A DNA stretch of 64,000 bases from Promicromonospora sukumoe 327MFSha3.1 (GCF_000385135.1 NZ_ARQM01000010.1:930001-994000), one strand, 5' to 3'; positions 49,707 through 58,350 are shown, counted from the first letter of the stretch. A program made the numbers and translations. Notes: generated by a model from the sequence alone, not told the origin.

Positions 49707-50873
49707 TCATCCCCGCTGCACCGCCGCGAGGCCTTCGCGCAGGTCCTGGACGAAGTACTCCGGAACCTCCAGGGACGGGAAGTGCCCGCCCGCCTCCGGC
49801 GTCCGCCACCGCACGATCCGGCGGAACCGCTCCTGGGCCCAGGGCCGGGGCCACCGCTCGATGTCGTGGGGGTAGGTGGTGACCGCCGTCGGGACGTCGA
49901 CCCGGAGGTCGGGGTCGAGGGAGGCGTGGCTCTCGGCGTAGATGCGGGCCGACGACGCGCCGGTGCGCGTGAGCCAGTACAGGGTGACGTTGTCCAGGAC
50001 GCTGTCCCGGGACATCGTCTCGAACGGGCTGTCGGTCGTGTCCGACCACTCGGCGAACTTGTCGAGGATCCAGGCGAGCAGCCCGACCGGTGAGTCGACG
50101 AGCGAGTAGCCGATGGTCTGCGGCCGGGCCGCCTGCTGCTTCGCGTACGCCGCGCGGCGGCCCCAGAAGTCGCGGGACTCCTCGACCCAGGTGCGCTCGG
50201 CCGCCGTCAGCCCGTCCGTCGTCAGACCGGGCGGCGGCTGCGCGACGGTCGTGTGGATGCCGATGACGTGGTCCGGGAACCGGCCGCCGAGGATGGTGGT
50301 GACGACGCCGCCCCAGTCGCCGCCGTGGGCCAGGAACCGGTCGTAGCCGAGCCGTCCCATCAGCTCGACCCAGGCGGCCGCGATCCTCTCGATGCCCCAC
50401 CCGGTGGTGGCCGGCCGCTCGCTGTGGCCGAACCCGGGCAGTGACGGGACGACGACGTGGAACGCGGGCGCGTCCGGGTTGGCCGGCTCGGCCAGCTCGT
50501 CGACCACGTGCGTGAACTCGGCGACGCTGCCCGGCCAGCCGTGCGTCAGGACCAGCGGCGTGGCGTCGGCCCGCGGGGAACGCCGGTGCAGGAAGTGGAT
50601 GCCCAGGCCGTCGATCGTCGTCCGGAACTGGCCGATCCGGTCGAGGCGTGCCTCGAAGCGTCGCCAGTCGTACCCGGTGCGCCAGTAGTCCGCGACGTCG
50701 ACGAGGTCGGTGAGGGGGACGCCCTGGTCCCACCGGCTCGGGCCGGGTGCGGAGCCGCGGACCGTCTCGGCCTCCGGCAGCCGAGCCGCGGCCAGCCGGG
50801 CGCGCAGGTCGTCGAGGTCGGCGTCGGTCGCACGGGTTTCGAACGGCTGCACGTCGCCTGGCTGGCTGGTCAT
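49707..50873 (-). CDS. Epoxide hydrolase of the EHN/alpha-beta hydrolase family
   Basis: The 388-residue protein has the N-terminal EHN cap region (about 1-110) and an alpha/beta-hydrolase core. The core has the oxyanion motif HGWPGS, nucleophile Asp in AHGGDWGG near residue 183, a ring-opening Tyr in RIYAES and the His in GGHFPSLEVP. It opens epoxides with water and is cytoplasmic. It is divergent from a CGNR regulator across paired repeats, the likely control. A promoter TTGCGG, 18 nt, TAGAAC lies on the minus strand (50956-50928). Confidence 0.92.
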   Translation of the reverse strand: MTSQPGDVQPFETRATDADLDDLRARLAAARLPEAETVRGSAPGPSRWDQGVPLTDLVDVADYWRTGYDWRRFEARLDRIGQFRTTIDGLGIHFLHRRSPRADATPLVLTHGWPGSVAEFTHVVDELAEPANPDAPAFHVVVPSLPGFGHSERPATTGWGIERIAAAWVELMGRLGYDRFLAHGGDWGGVVTTILGGRFPDHVIGIHTTVAQPPPGLTTDGLTAAERTWVEESRDFWGRRAAYAKQQAARPQTIGYSLVDSPVGLLAWILDKFAEWSDTTDSPFETMSRDSVLDNVTLYWLTRTGASSARIYAESHASLDPDLRVDVPTAVTTYPHDIERWPRPWAQERFRRIVRWRTPEAGGHFPSLEVPEYFVQDLREGLAAVQRG

Positions 50874-50911
50874 GGGACCTCCTCGTCGGTGGTGCCGGCT
50901 CGGGCTCGCGG

Positions 50912-50973
50912 GAACCGGCTAAGACGGTTCTAGCAGCCGTTCACGACCAGCCGCAACCGGCTAAGGTGGTTCC
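50912..50973. promoter_or_regulatory. Paired operators between epoxide hydrolase and CGNR regulator
   Basis: GAACCG-GCTAAGA-CGGTTC (50912-50930) is a perfect 6-7-6 dyad. AACCGGCTAAGGTGGTTC (50955-50972) repeats it with two changes 42 bp away, ending one base before the CGNR start. The first copy overlaps the epoxide hydrolase -10 and transcript start. The second supplies the TAAGGT -10 box of the regulator gene. Binding would repress both genes. Confidence 0.65.
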
Positions 50974-51540
50974 ATGACCGCTCGGTTCCCGGACTTCCGC
51001 CTCGGCAAGGTGCTCGCGACGAGTTTCACGGGCACGCTGTCGGAACGGCACGGTGACCCCGTGGAGCGCATCCCGACGCCGGGCCGGCTCGCCGACTGGC
51101 TGGCGGTGAGCGGCCTCGCCGTCCGGTCCTGTACCGCCGCGCAGCTCGAACGCGCGCGGGAGCTGCGGGAGGCGATCCACGAGGCGGCGACGGCGGGGGC
51201 GCGGCAGGAGGTGCTTCCCGCTGCGGCCGTTCGGGTCATCAACGACTTCAGTGTCCGGGGCCGTGCTTCCGCTGTCCTCGGCCCTGAGGGCGATCGGGAA
51301 TGGCGGCTCTCGGCGACGTCGGCCGTCGACGACGCGCTGGGCGTCATCGCCGCCGATGCGATCGGGATCCTCGCGGGGGAGCGGGACGGCAAGCTGGCCC
51401 TGTGCGCCTCGCCGACCTGTCAGGCGGCGTTCTTCGACACCAGCCAGAGCCGGTCGCGCCGGTGGTGCGACATGGGCACGTGCGGGAACAAGGAGAAGAA
51501 GGCGCGGTTCCTCGCGAACCAGCGCCTTACGGCGTCGTAA
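50974..51540 (+). CDS. CGNR zinc-finger/ABATE-domain regulator
   Basis: The 188-residue protein has an N-terminal ABATE-type helical domain (about 20-130) and a C-terminal CGNR zinc finger with four Cys: CASPTCQAAFFD, then RRWCDMGTCGNKEKK. Such proteins are thought to be stress-linked DNA-binding regulators. ATG 50974 lies 6 nt after TAAGGT. It is divergent from the epoxide hydrolase and overlaps the convergent exonuclease gene by 14 bp. Confidence 0.88.
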   Translation: MTARFPDFRLGKVLATSFTGTLSERHGDPVERIPTPGRLADWLAVSGLAVRSCTAAQLERARELREAIHEAATAGARQEVLPAAAVRVINDFSVRGRASAVLGPEGDREWRLSATSAVDDALGVIAADAIGILAGERDGKLALCASPTCQAAFFDTSQSRSRRWCDMGTCGNKEKKARFLANQRLTAS

Positions 51541-52810
51541 TTCCCGCGGCCGGGCGCGCGGAACGCGCAAGCTTGTCGAGGATGCGTACGAACCCGGTCT
51601 CGCCGACCACGGTGATGCCGTAGGACTCGGCCTTGCGGGCCTTGCCGGACATCGAGTCCGGGTCCGCCGCGACGACCAGTCGGACCTTCTTGGTGACGGC
51701 CGGATGCGGGACGAGTCCGGCCGCCCTGGCTCGGCGCTCCCATACGTCCCGCGGCTCGTCCATCGCCCCGGTGAAGACGACCAGGTCGCCGGGGGCGAGC
51801 GTGAAGCGGCTCGATCCCTGGTCGGTGGCGGAGGCGCTGCCAGCGTTCGGGTCTGCGCCCTGCGGGGACTCGAGGATGTCCTGTGCGTCGGCCTCGGAAA
51901 CGTCGAGCATGCCGGCCACGGCCAGGAAGTCGGCCGCCTCGGTCGGGTCGAGCGTGCCATCGGTCCAGGCCACCGCGGCGAGCCCGGTGAGGTACTCGCG
52001 GTGCAGGGCCTCGGCGTCCGCCCGCCCGATCCCGACCTGGGCGCAGAACTCGGCGAGCTGGTCGTGCTCGCGGGCCGAGATGTGCCGGTCCAGCAGGGCG
52101 CGGTCGACCAGCTGGAGGTACTTCTCCTTCTCCCACGTGGTGACGGGTGAGGTGCAAGCCGTGGCGAGCCGGGCGAGGAAGTGGGCGTCGCGCTCGGTCG
52201 CGACGCCCCGCCGGACGGGCGCGGCCCCGGTGACGGGGATCATCGGCCAGGGAGTGGTCGCGGCGAGCTCGACGACATCGTCCCAGTCCGGGACGACGTT
52301 GCGGGCACCGTGGGCCAGGTAGATGCCCAGGAGCTCCGCCGCGGCGCGGGCGTCGGAGAGGGCCTCGTGCGCGGAGTCGAGGGTGACGCCGTGGTGGAAG
52401 CACGCACCGGCCAGGGAACGCGGGGCGGTCGGGAAGAGCTGGGCGCCGGTGCGCATCGTGCACAGGGTGGTGGGCGCGATGAGCGGGACGTCGTACCCGA
52501 CCTCGGCGAACGCGTGCCAGACGAACCGGCGGTCGAACTGGGCGTTGTGCGCCACGAACGTGCGTCCGCGCAGCAGCTCGGCGACGATGCCTGCGACGTC
52601 GCCGAACGCCGGTGCGTAGCGGGCGTCGGAGGCGCTGATCCCGTGGATCTGCTGCGGCCCGAGGTCTCGCCCGGGATTGACGAGCGTGGTCCAGGTGCCC
52701 TCGATCTGGCCGTCGGAGTCGACCTGGACGATCGCGATCTCCGCGATCCGGTCGCTCCCGCCCGGGAACAACCCGGTCGTCTCCACGTCCACGACGGCGT
52801 ACCCGGTCAA
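51527..52810 (-). CDS. DnaQ-like 3'-5' exonuclease with TerB-like and BRCT domains, TTG start
   Basis: The 427-residue protein has a DEDDh exonuclease domain at its N-terminus (VDVETTG with Asp8 and Glu10, HNAQFDRRF, HEALSDARA), a helical TerB-like middle (about 240-320) and a C-terminal BRCT domain (about 335-420; LVVFTGAMDEPR, LVVAADPDSMSGKA). It trims DNA ends, and the BRCT part may bring it to repair or replication complexes. The start is TTG 52810, because AGAGGAGA lies 5 to 12 nt upstream and no ATG or GTG fits. Confidence 0.88.
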   Translation of the reverse strand: MTGYAVVDVETTGLFPGGSDRIAEIAIVQVDSDGQIEGTWTTLVNPGRDLGPQQIHGISASDARYAPAFGDVAGIVAELLRGRTFVAHNAQFDRRFVWHAFAEVGYDVPLIAPTTLCTMRTGAQLFPTAPRSLAGACFHHGVTLDSAHEALSDARAAAELLGIYLAHGARNVVPDWDDVVELAATTPWPMIPVTGAAPVRRGVATERDAHFLARLATACTSPVTTWEKEKYLQLVDRALLDRHISAREHDQLAEFCAQVGIGRADAEALHREYLTGLAAVAWTDGTLDPTEAADFLAVAGMLDVSEADAQDILESPQGADPNAGSASATDQGSSRFTLAPGDLVVFTGAMDEPRDVWERRARAAGLVPHPAVTKKVRLVVAADPDSMSGKARKAESYGITVVGETGFVRILDKLARSARPAAGITTP

Positions 52811-52938
52811 TGCGTCTCCTCTCGCGGCGGCGTGCAGAACCGGGCAATCGTTCCAGGTGGCGTGAGGTCTTGCCGGGCGGCCCGCCGTGAACCGATGCCG
52901 GGCGAAATCTCCTTGCCCGCCCGTGCCACGATGCGACC

Positions 52939-53805
52939 GTGGAGATCACCGACGTCACGCGCGCCATCGCTGCTGCGACCTCGATCGCGACATCCCTCGA
53001 CCTGCCGGCCGACGACGCCGTCGTCCTGCACGACTCCAACAAGCTGGCGCTGCGGCTGACGCCGTGCGACGTCTTCGCCCGCGTCGCCCCGCTGGGCCAG
53101 GAGGTGGCGCAGTTCGAGGTCGACCTCGCCCAGCGGCTCGTCGCGGCGGGAGCCCCGCTGGCGGCGCTGGAACCTCGGGTGGACCCGCGCGTGTACGTGC
53201 GCGACGGCTTCGCCGTGACGCTGTGGACCTACTACGCGCCCGTGTCGCCCGAGCCGTCACCGGCCGACGTCGCCAAGGCGCTGAAGCTGCTGCACGACGG
53301 CATGCGCACCGTCGACCTGCCGAGCCCGCGCTTCACGGACCGGATCACGGAGGCGCAGGAGATCGTCGCCGACCCGGACCGCTCGCCCGAGCTGGCCGAC
53401 GCCGACCGCGCGCTCCTCGGCGGCAGGCTCGCCGGCCTGCGCCGGGCGATCGACGACCGCGGCGCCGTCGAGCAGCTGCTGCACGGCGAGCCGCACCCGG
53501 GCAACGTGCTCGTCACGGAGCACGGCCCGCTGTTCATCGACCTCGAGACCTGCTGCCGCGGGCCCGTCGAGTTCGACCTCGCCCACATGGCCGAAGCGGT
53601 CGCCGAGCACTACCCGGGGGTCGATCAAGAGCTGCTCGACGACTGCCGGCAGCTCGTCCTCGCGATGGTCGCCGCCTGGCGGTGGGACGTCGACGACCAG
53701 TTCCCGCGGGGGAGGCAGTTCGGCGAGGAGCTCCTGCGCGTGCTGCGCGCGGGCGCCCCGTGGCCGACGCTCGACGCCGTGGTCAGGCGAGTGGACGGGC
53801 TGTAG
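52939..53805 (+). CDS. Aminoglycoside-phosphotransferase-fold (APH) protein
   Basis: The 288-residue protein has a small kinase fold: catalytic loop LLHGEPHPGNVLV and metal motif FIDLETCCRGP. The usual HGD is HGE here and the second motif keeps the Asp. APH-fold proteins phosphorylate aminoglycosides, choline, fructosamines or other small molecules. The substrate cannot be told, and HGE could lower activity. GTG 52939 lies 6 nt after CACGAT with no ribosome site. It is divergent from the exonuclease. Confidence 0.8.
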   Translation: MEITDVTRAIAAATSIATSLDLPADDAVVLHDSNKLALRLTPCDVFARVAPLGQEVAQFEVDLAQRLVAAGAPLAALEPRVDPRVYVRDGFAVTLWTYYAPVSPEPSPADVAKALKLLHDGMRTVDLPSPRFTDRITEAQEIVADPDRSPELADADRALLGGRLAGLRRAIDDRGAVEQLLHGEPHPGNVLVTEHGPLFIDLETCCRGPVEFDLAHMAEAVAEHYPGVDQELLDDCRQLVLAMVAAWRWDVDDQFPRGRQFGEELLRVLRAGAPWPTLDAVVRRVDGL

Positions 53806-53884
53806 GCCTCCAGGGGGACGGGCCGGCGCAAGATCAGACCTCGGGGGGAGGACTCGGGCGCACCTGTCTGCCTACGTTGGGCAC

Positions 53885-54118
53885 ATGGCACCCACCGGAC
53901 CGGACGACCAGGACGGCGACGACGCCGGAACGACCACCGGCTGGAGCTGGGGCGCCGGTGTCGCCGTCGGCCTGTGCATCGGGGTGGCGCTCGGCATCAC
54001 GCTGGACAACCTCGCGATCGGCATCGCGCTCGGTGTGGCGTTCTTCCCGGTGTTCGCGATGGTGCGGGGCACCGCCCCGGCCGAGGACGAGACTCTCGGC
54101 GAGAACGAGAAGCCGTAG
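53885..54118 (+). CDS. Small membrane protein, 77 residues
   Basis: The protein has an acidic N-terminal tail, two glycine-rich transmembrane helices (WGAGVAVGLCIGVALGI, then AIGIALGVAFFPVFAMV) and an acidic C-terminus. It fits the group of small actinobacterial two-helix proteins of unknown role. The ATG lies 6 nt after TACGTT, suggesting a leaderless message. It is convergent with the LCP gene, 10 bp apart. Confidence 0.7.
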   Translation: MAPTGPDDQDGDDAGTTTGWSWGAGVAVGLCIGVALGITLDNLAIGIALGVAFFPVFAMVRGTAPAEDETLGENEKP

Positions 54119-54128
54119 ACCAGGGTCG

Positions 54129-55469
54129 TCAGGCGCAGATGCCCTCGGGCAGCTCCTCGGGGGTCGGGCTGGTCCGCGGCTCGGCGGGCTGGTCGTCGGT
54201 CGTCCCGTCGCTCGGCGGGCCGGCGTCGCCGTCGGCCGCCGCTTCCTCGCCGCCCGCACCGCCGCCCGCGCCCTCGCTCACACCGACGCTCGCACTCGGC
54301 GAGCCCGACGGCTCCGGGGTCTCCAGCGTGACGTCCTCCGGCGGCTGGTCGGCCGCGAGCCGGTCGAAGATCTCGGAGGTCTCCGGCGACCAGGACACGG
54401 TCGCGCCGTCGGCGTTGTCGTAGACCGGGACCGACGTCATGACGATGTTGCGCTTCTCGATCTGCCGCAACGACCACGCCAGCCCCGCCACGTTCCCCGG
54501 GTCCGCGATCGCCGGGTCCGCGCTGAGCGAGCCCAGCGCCGCGTTGATCAGCCGGTACGTCCTGGTGGGGTCGGCCAGCGTCTCCGCGGAGAGCATCTGC
54601 CGCATCGTCGCGTTGATGAACATCTGCTGCCGCTCGATCCGCGCCAGGTCGCTGCCCATCTCCAGTCCCAGGCCCGTGCCCTTGCGCACCCGCAGGAACT
54701 GGATCGCCGTCTTCCCGTCCAGCCGGTTCTCCCCGGCCTCCAGGTCGATCCGCGCGGAGCGGGGGTCGCCGTGCAGCGCCTCCGGCAGGCACATCCGGAC
54801 GCCGCCGAGCGCGTCGACGACGTCGATCACGCCGTTCATCTTCACCACGGCGTGGTTGGACACCGTGACGCCCGTCAGCGAGTTGACCGTGTTGATGGTG
54901 CAGGCCGCCGCGTACCGCATGTCAGCGGCAGCGCCGCCGCTGCCCGTCGAGAACGCCGAGTTGAACCGGCCCGTGTACGGCGCGCTCCGCGACCCGTCCG
55001 GGAGCTCGCACGCCGGGATGGCCAGCATGGAGTCGCGGGGGATGGACACGACCTCGATCCACTGCCGGTCGGCCGCGATGTGCACCAGCATCGTGGTGTC
55101 GGACCGCATGCCGTCGACCACGCCCCCGATGTCGGCGTTCGACCCGTCCCGGATGTCCGTGCCCATCAGCAGCAGGTTGACGGGCTCGTCCTTGAACGGG
55201 TCGGACGGGTCCTTCGGCTTGACCTGCTCGGCCACCAGGCCGTCGAGGTCCTGCACGTCGATCTGCGAGACGGCGTTGTGGTACGCCGTCGCCCCGGCCG
55301 CGGTGCCGAAGGCCAGCGTGCCGACGACGCTCATCGTGACGGTGCGGACCACGAACGCCCTGCGCCAGCTGCGCACGTGGCGCGGCTGCCGCTCACCGGA
55401 CCGCGCGTGCCGGGGGACCCCGGGAACTGTCTCGCCGACCGGCCGGACCGCCGTCCAGAAGTCGCTCAT
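54129..55469 (-). CDS. LytR-CpsA-Psr (LCP) family cell-wall polymer ligase
   Basis: The 446-residue protein has a short cytoplasmic start, one transmembrane helix (about 30-55; VRTVTMSVVGTLAFGTA) and an outer LCP domain. Its ligand-binding residues are visible as MRSDTTMLV, SIPRDSM, GVIDVVDALGGV and FLRVRKG. It should join a phosphate-linked polymer to peptidoglycan or another wall component. A Pro-, Ser- and Glu-rich tail ends in a Cys (EGICA). It lies 68 bp after the histidine kinase on the same strand, with a repeat shared with the DedA promoter in between. Confidence 0.9.
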   Translation of the reverse strand: MSDFWTAVRPVGETVPGVPRHARSGERQPRHVRSWRRAFVVRTVTMSVVGTLAFGTAAGATAYHNAVSQIDVQDLDGLVAEQVKPKDPSDPFKDEPVNLLLMGTDIRDGSNADIGGVVDGMRSDTTMLVHIAADRQWIEVVSIPRDSMLAIPACELPDGSRSAPYTGRFNSAFSTGSGGAAADMRYAAACTINTVNSLTGVTVSNHAVVKMNGVIDVVDALGGVRMCLPEALHGDPRSARIDLEAGENRLDGKTAIQFLRVRKGTGLGLEMGSDLARIERQQMFINATMRQMLSAETLADPTRTYRLINAALGSLSADPAIADPGNVAGLAWSLRQIEKRNIVMTSVPVYDNADGATVSWSPETSEIFDRLAADQPPEDVTLETPEPSGSPSASVGVSEGAGGGAGGEEAAADGDAGPPSDGTTDDQPAEPRTSPTPEELPEGICA

Positions 55470-55502
55470 GCGGACATCCTGGGCACCGGCCCATGAACCG
55501 GG

Positions 55503-55530
55503 GCTGAACGAACCTGAAGAGACGTTCAGC
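55503..55530. promoter_or_regulatory. Dyad and shared 12-mer between histidine kinase and LCP genes
   Basis: GCTGAACG (55503-55510) and CGTTCAGC (55523-55530) are perfect inverted arms around 12 nt. ACGAACCTGAAG (55508-55519) occurs again, inverted, at 57647-57658 before the DedA gene. CTGAACG also repeats there. The element may be a response-regulator site for the LCP gene, a terminator of the kinase transcript, or both. Confidence 0.5.
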
Positions 55531-55537
55531 AAGAATC

Positions 55538-56887
55538 TCAGCGGTCCTGGTGCTCGGGGAGCCGGAGCGCGAGCCGGGCCCCGCCCGTGGGCGCGTCCGA
55601 CAGCTCCGCGGTCCCGCCGGTGTGCTGTGCCGCCTCGGCCACGATCGCGAGCCCGAGCCCGGAGCCGCCGCTGACCCGGCTGCGGGCGTCGTCGCGGCGC
55701 TCGAACCGGTGGAAGATCCGCTCCCGGTCCTGCTCCGGGACGCCGTCGCCGTCGTCGTCGACGTACAGCACGACCTGGCTCGCCGCCGTGGTGAGCGTGA
55801 GGTCGATGCGGGTGCGGGCGTGCCGCCGCGCGTTCTCCGCGGCGTTGCGGACGGCGCGCACGAGGAGCACCTCGTCCCCGAGCACGCGGGCCGGGCCGAC
55901 CCGGGTCGTGTCGACCACGATCCCCAGCGTGCGCAGCCGCGCGGCCTCGGCCAGGACGACGTCGTCCAGGTCGATCTCGCGCCGGTTCCGCGTCATCCCC
56001 TCGTCGAGCCTGGCCAGGAGCAGCAGGTCGTCGATCAGCTCGTGCAGGCGCGCCGCCTCGACGTCGACGGTGCCCGCCAGGGTGCCCAGGTCGGTCGTGT
56101 CGGGGTGCCGGAGCGCGACCTGGGTGTGCTGGCGGATCGCGGCCACCGGCGACCGCAGCTCGTGCGAGGCGTCGGAGACGAACCGCCGCTGGGCGCGCTG
56201 CGCGGCCTCGAGCTTGTCGAGCATCTTGTTCATCGTGGAGGTCAGGAGCGACACCTCGTCGGTGCCGCCCGGCGGTGCGATGCGGCGGGTCAGGTCGTCG
56301 CCCGCGGACTCCACGTCCCGCCGGATCCGCTCGACGGGCTGCAGCGAGCGTCCGACGACGATCCAGATCATCAGCGCGACGAAGGCGCTGACCGCGGGCA
56401 CCGCCACGGCCATCAGCGTGGTCGCCGCGCGCACCGCCTCGTCGGCGGTGTCCAGGGAGCGGCCGACGACGACGTGGTGCACGCGGCCGTCCAGGGTGAC
56501 GGGGGCGGACTGGACCAGGTACCGCTCGTCGAGCACGCTCACGATCCGCTCGCTGTCGGAGACGGGCAGCGGGAGGGTGTCCTTGAGGTCCTCGTCGGCG
56601 ACGCCGACCACCTCGCCGTCGAGCTGGAGCTGGATGATCACCTCGTCGGCGTCGAACTTGGCCAGCTCCCCGGCCGTCGCGCTGTCCAGCGCGAACTGCT
56701 GGGCCTGGTCCTCGGCCGTCTGCGCCTCCGACCCGACCAGCGAGCGCTCCAGCAGCGTGACGACGGCGAACCCGCCGACGGCGAGCACCGCCAGCACGAT
56801 CCCGACGGTCGAGGCGGTGATCCGGACGCGGAGCGAGAACCGGCGGCCGCCGGGTAGCGGGTCCCGCCCCACCGGCTCACGCCGCAT
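55538..56887 (-). CDS. Two-component sensor histidine kinase
   Basis: The 449-residue protein has two transmembrane helices flanking an outer sensor of about 120 residues, a HAMP domain (after WIVVGRSL), a HisKA helix with the phosphorylated His in SDASHELRSP, and a HATPase domain (RNAAENARRHA, DDDGDGVPEQDRERIF, GGSGLGLAI). It should phosphorylate the response regulator encoded just upstream, whose stop overlaps its start by 11 bp. The signal is unknown. The genomic partners (LCP, DedA) suggest an envelope cue. Confidence 0.93.
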   Translation of the reverse strand: MRREPVGRDPLPGGRRFSLRVRITASTVGIVLAVLAVGGFAVVTLLERSLVGSEAQTAEDQAQQFALDSATAGELAKFDADEVIIQLQLDGEVVGVADEDLKDTLPLPVSDSERIVSVLDERYLVQSAPVTLDGRVHHVVVGRSLDTADEAVRAATTLMAVAVPAVSAFVALMIWIVVGRSLQPVERIRRDVESAGDDLTRRIAPPGGTDEVSLLTSTMNKMLDKLEAAQRAQRRFVSDASHELRSPVAAIRQHTQVALRHPDTTDLGTLAGTVDVEAARLHELIDDLLLLARLDEGMTRNRREIDLDDVVLAEAARLRTLGIVVDTTRVGPARVLGDEVLLVRAVRNAAENARRHARTRIDLTLTTAASQVVLYVDDDGDGVPEQDRERIFHRFERRDDARSRVSGGSGLGLAIVAEAAQHTGGTAELSDAPTGGARLALRLPEHQDR

Positions 56888-57554
56888 GGGGCATCAGCCG
56901 GTAGCCGGCTCCGCGCACGGTCTGGATCGTGTCGAGCGCGAACGGCTTGTCCAGCTTGGCGCGCAGGTGCCCGATGTAGACCTCGACGATGTTCGAGTCG
57001 CCCTCGAACTGGTCCTCCCAGACCGCGGCGAGGATCTCGCTCTTGCTCCGTACGGTGCCGGCCTCCCGCGCCAGGAAGACCAGGACGGCGAACTCCCGGG
57101 CGGTCAGCTTCACCGGCGCCGCGCCGCGGTGCACCTCGCGGGTGGCGAGGTCGACGCGCAGGTCGCCGACGACGAGGGTGGTGGGGCGCTCCGGCCGGCC
57201 CCGGCGGATCAGCGCGCGCAGCCGGGCGAGCAGCACCACGTGCTCCGTGGGCTTGACGACGTAGTCGTCGGCGCCGAGGTCCAGGCCCTCGACCTGGTCC
57301 CAGGCGCCGTCCTTGGCCGTGAGCATGAGGATCGGGGTCCAGTTGCCCTCGTCGCGCAGCGTCTGGCAGACGGCGTAGCCGTTCATGCCCGGCATCATCA
57401 GGTCCAGGACGATCGCGTCGTAGCTCACCTCGCGTGCGCGCCAGAGGCCGTCCGTGCCGTTGTGGGCGAGGTCCACGGAGAAACCCTCCGCCTCCAGGCC
57501 GCGGCGCAGGCCGTCGGCGAACCGCACCTCGTCGTCGACCACGAGCACACGCAT
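56877..57554 (-). CDS. OmpR-family response regulator
   Basis: The 225-residue protein has a receiver domain (VLVVDDEVRF with the acidic pair, phospho-Asp in IVLDLMMPGMNG, TAKDGAWD, Lys in YVVKPTEHV) and an OmpR-type winged helix (LTAREFAVLVFLAREAG, SNIVEVYIGHLRAKLD, IQTVRGAGYRL). It probably controls its own operon and the neighbouring LCP and DedA genes, where CTGAACG repeats occur. ATG 57554 follows GGAGG and AAGGTGG. It is divergent from the DedA gene. Confidence 0.94.
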   Translation of the reverse strand: MRVLVVDDEVRFADGLRRGLEAEGFSVDLAHNGTDGLWRAREVSYDAIVLDLMMPGMNGYAVCQTLRDEGNWTPILMLTAKDGAWDQVEGLDLGADDYVVKPTEHVVLLARLRALIRRGRPERPTTLVVGDLRVDLATREVHRGAAPVKLTAREFAVLVFLAREAGTVRSKSEILAAVWEDQFEGDSNIVEVYIGHLRAKLDKPFALDTIQTVRGAGYRLMPHAA

Positions 57555-57601
57555 GGGACCACCTTTCCTCCGGCCGGACGCCCCATCGTCTCCGATGTTC
57601 C

Positions 57602-57658
57602 CTGAACGAGTGCTGAACGCGCCTGAGGCCGGCGTCTTCATCTCCCCTTCAGGTTCGT
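57602..57658. promoter_or_regulatory. OmpR-type direct repeats between response regulator and DedA
   Basis: CTGAACG occurs at 57602-57608 and 57613-57619, 11 bp apart, the usual spacing of OmpR/PhoP-type tandem sites. A weaker CCTGAGG follows 10 bp later. The inverse of the 12-mer ACGAACCTGAAG lies at 57647-57658, 18 bp before the DedA start. The same words occur upstream of the LCP gene. Confidence 0.55.
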
Positions 57659-57675
57659 GGACCTACGGTCGGCAC

Positions 57676-58350
57676 GTGAGCGCAGCTGACCCCACCCCTG
57701 AACTCGACGGCATCGCCCTGTGGACCGTGGAACTCATGGAGACGCTCGGCGCCCCTGGTGCCGGCCTGGCGATCTTCGTCGAGAACCTGTTCCCGCCGAT
57801 CCCCAGCGAGGTCGTCCTCCCGATGGCCGGTTTCGCCGCGCGGCTCGGGGACCTGTCCCTCGCCGGCGCGATCATCTGGACCACCATCGGCTCCGTCGCC
57901 GGCGCCTGGGTGCTCTACGGCCTCGGAGCGTGGCTGGGCCACGACCGCATGCGCGCCATCGGCGCCCGGATCCCCCTCGTCGACGTCGAGGACATCGACC
58001 GGACGACCGCCTGGTTCGCGCGGCACGGCACCAAGGCGGTCTTCTTCGGGCGGATGGTCCCGCTGTTCCGCAGCTTCATCTCGATCCCCGCGGGCACCGA
58101 GCGCATGAGCCTGCCGGTCTTCACCGTGCTCACGGCCGCGGGGAGCCTGATCTGGAACAGCATCTTCGTCGTCGCCGGCTACCTGCTCGGGGCCAACTGG
58201 CACGCCGTCGACCCGTACGCCTCGGTGCTGCAGTACATCGTGGTCGCGGCCGTCGCCGCCGGCCTCGTCTGGTTCGTGGTGGGTCGCGTCCGACGACGCC
58301 GCACGCGGCGGCCGGCCGAGCAGCAGGCCACGGCGACCCGGGGCGATTGA
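57676..58350 (+). CDS. DedA family membrane protein
   Basis: The 224-residue protein has the DedA/VTT layout: ENLFPPIPSEVVLPMAG, a glycine-rich re-entrant region, the signature FFGRMVPLFRSFISIPAG and further transmembrane segments. DedA proteins handle lipid-carrier or phospholipid movement and affect envelope homeostasis. GTG 57676 lies 6 nt after TACGGT and has no ribosome site. It is divergent from the response-regulator gene and shares its control region. Confidence 0.92.
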   Translation: MSAADPTPELDGIALWTVELMETLGAPGAGLAIFVENLFPPIPSEVVLPMAGFAARLGDLSLAGAIIWTTIGSVAGAWVLYGLGAWLGHDRMRAIGARIPLVDVEDIDRTTAWFARHGTKAVFFGRMVPLFRSFISIPAGTERMSLPVFTVLTAAGSLIWNSIFVVAGYLLGANWHAVDPYASVLQYIVVAAVAAGLVWFVVGRVRRRRTRRPAEQQATATRGD

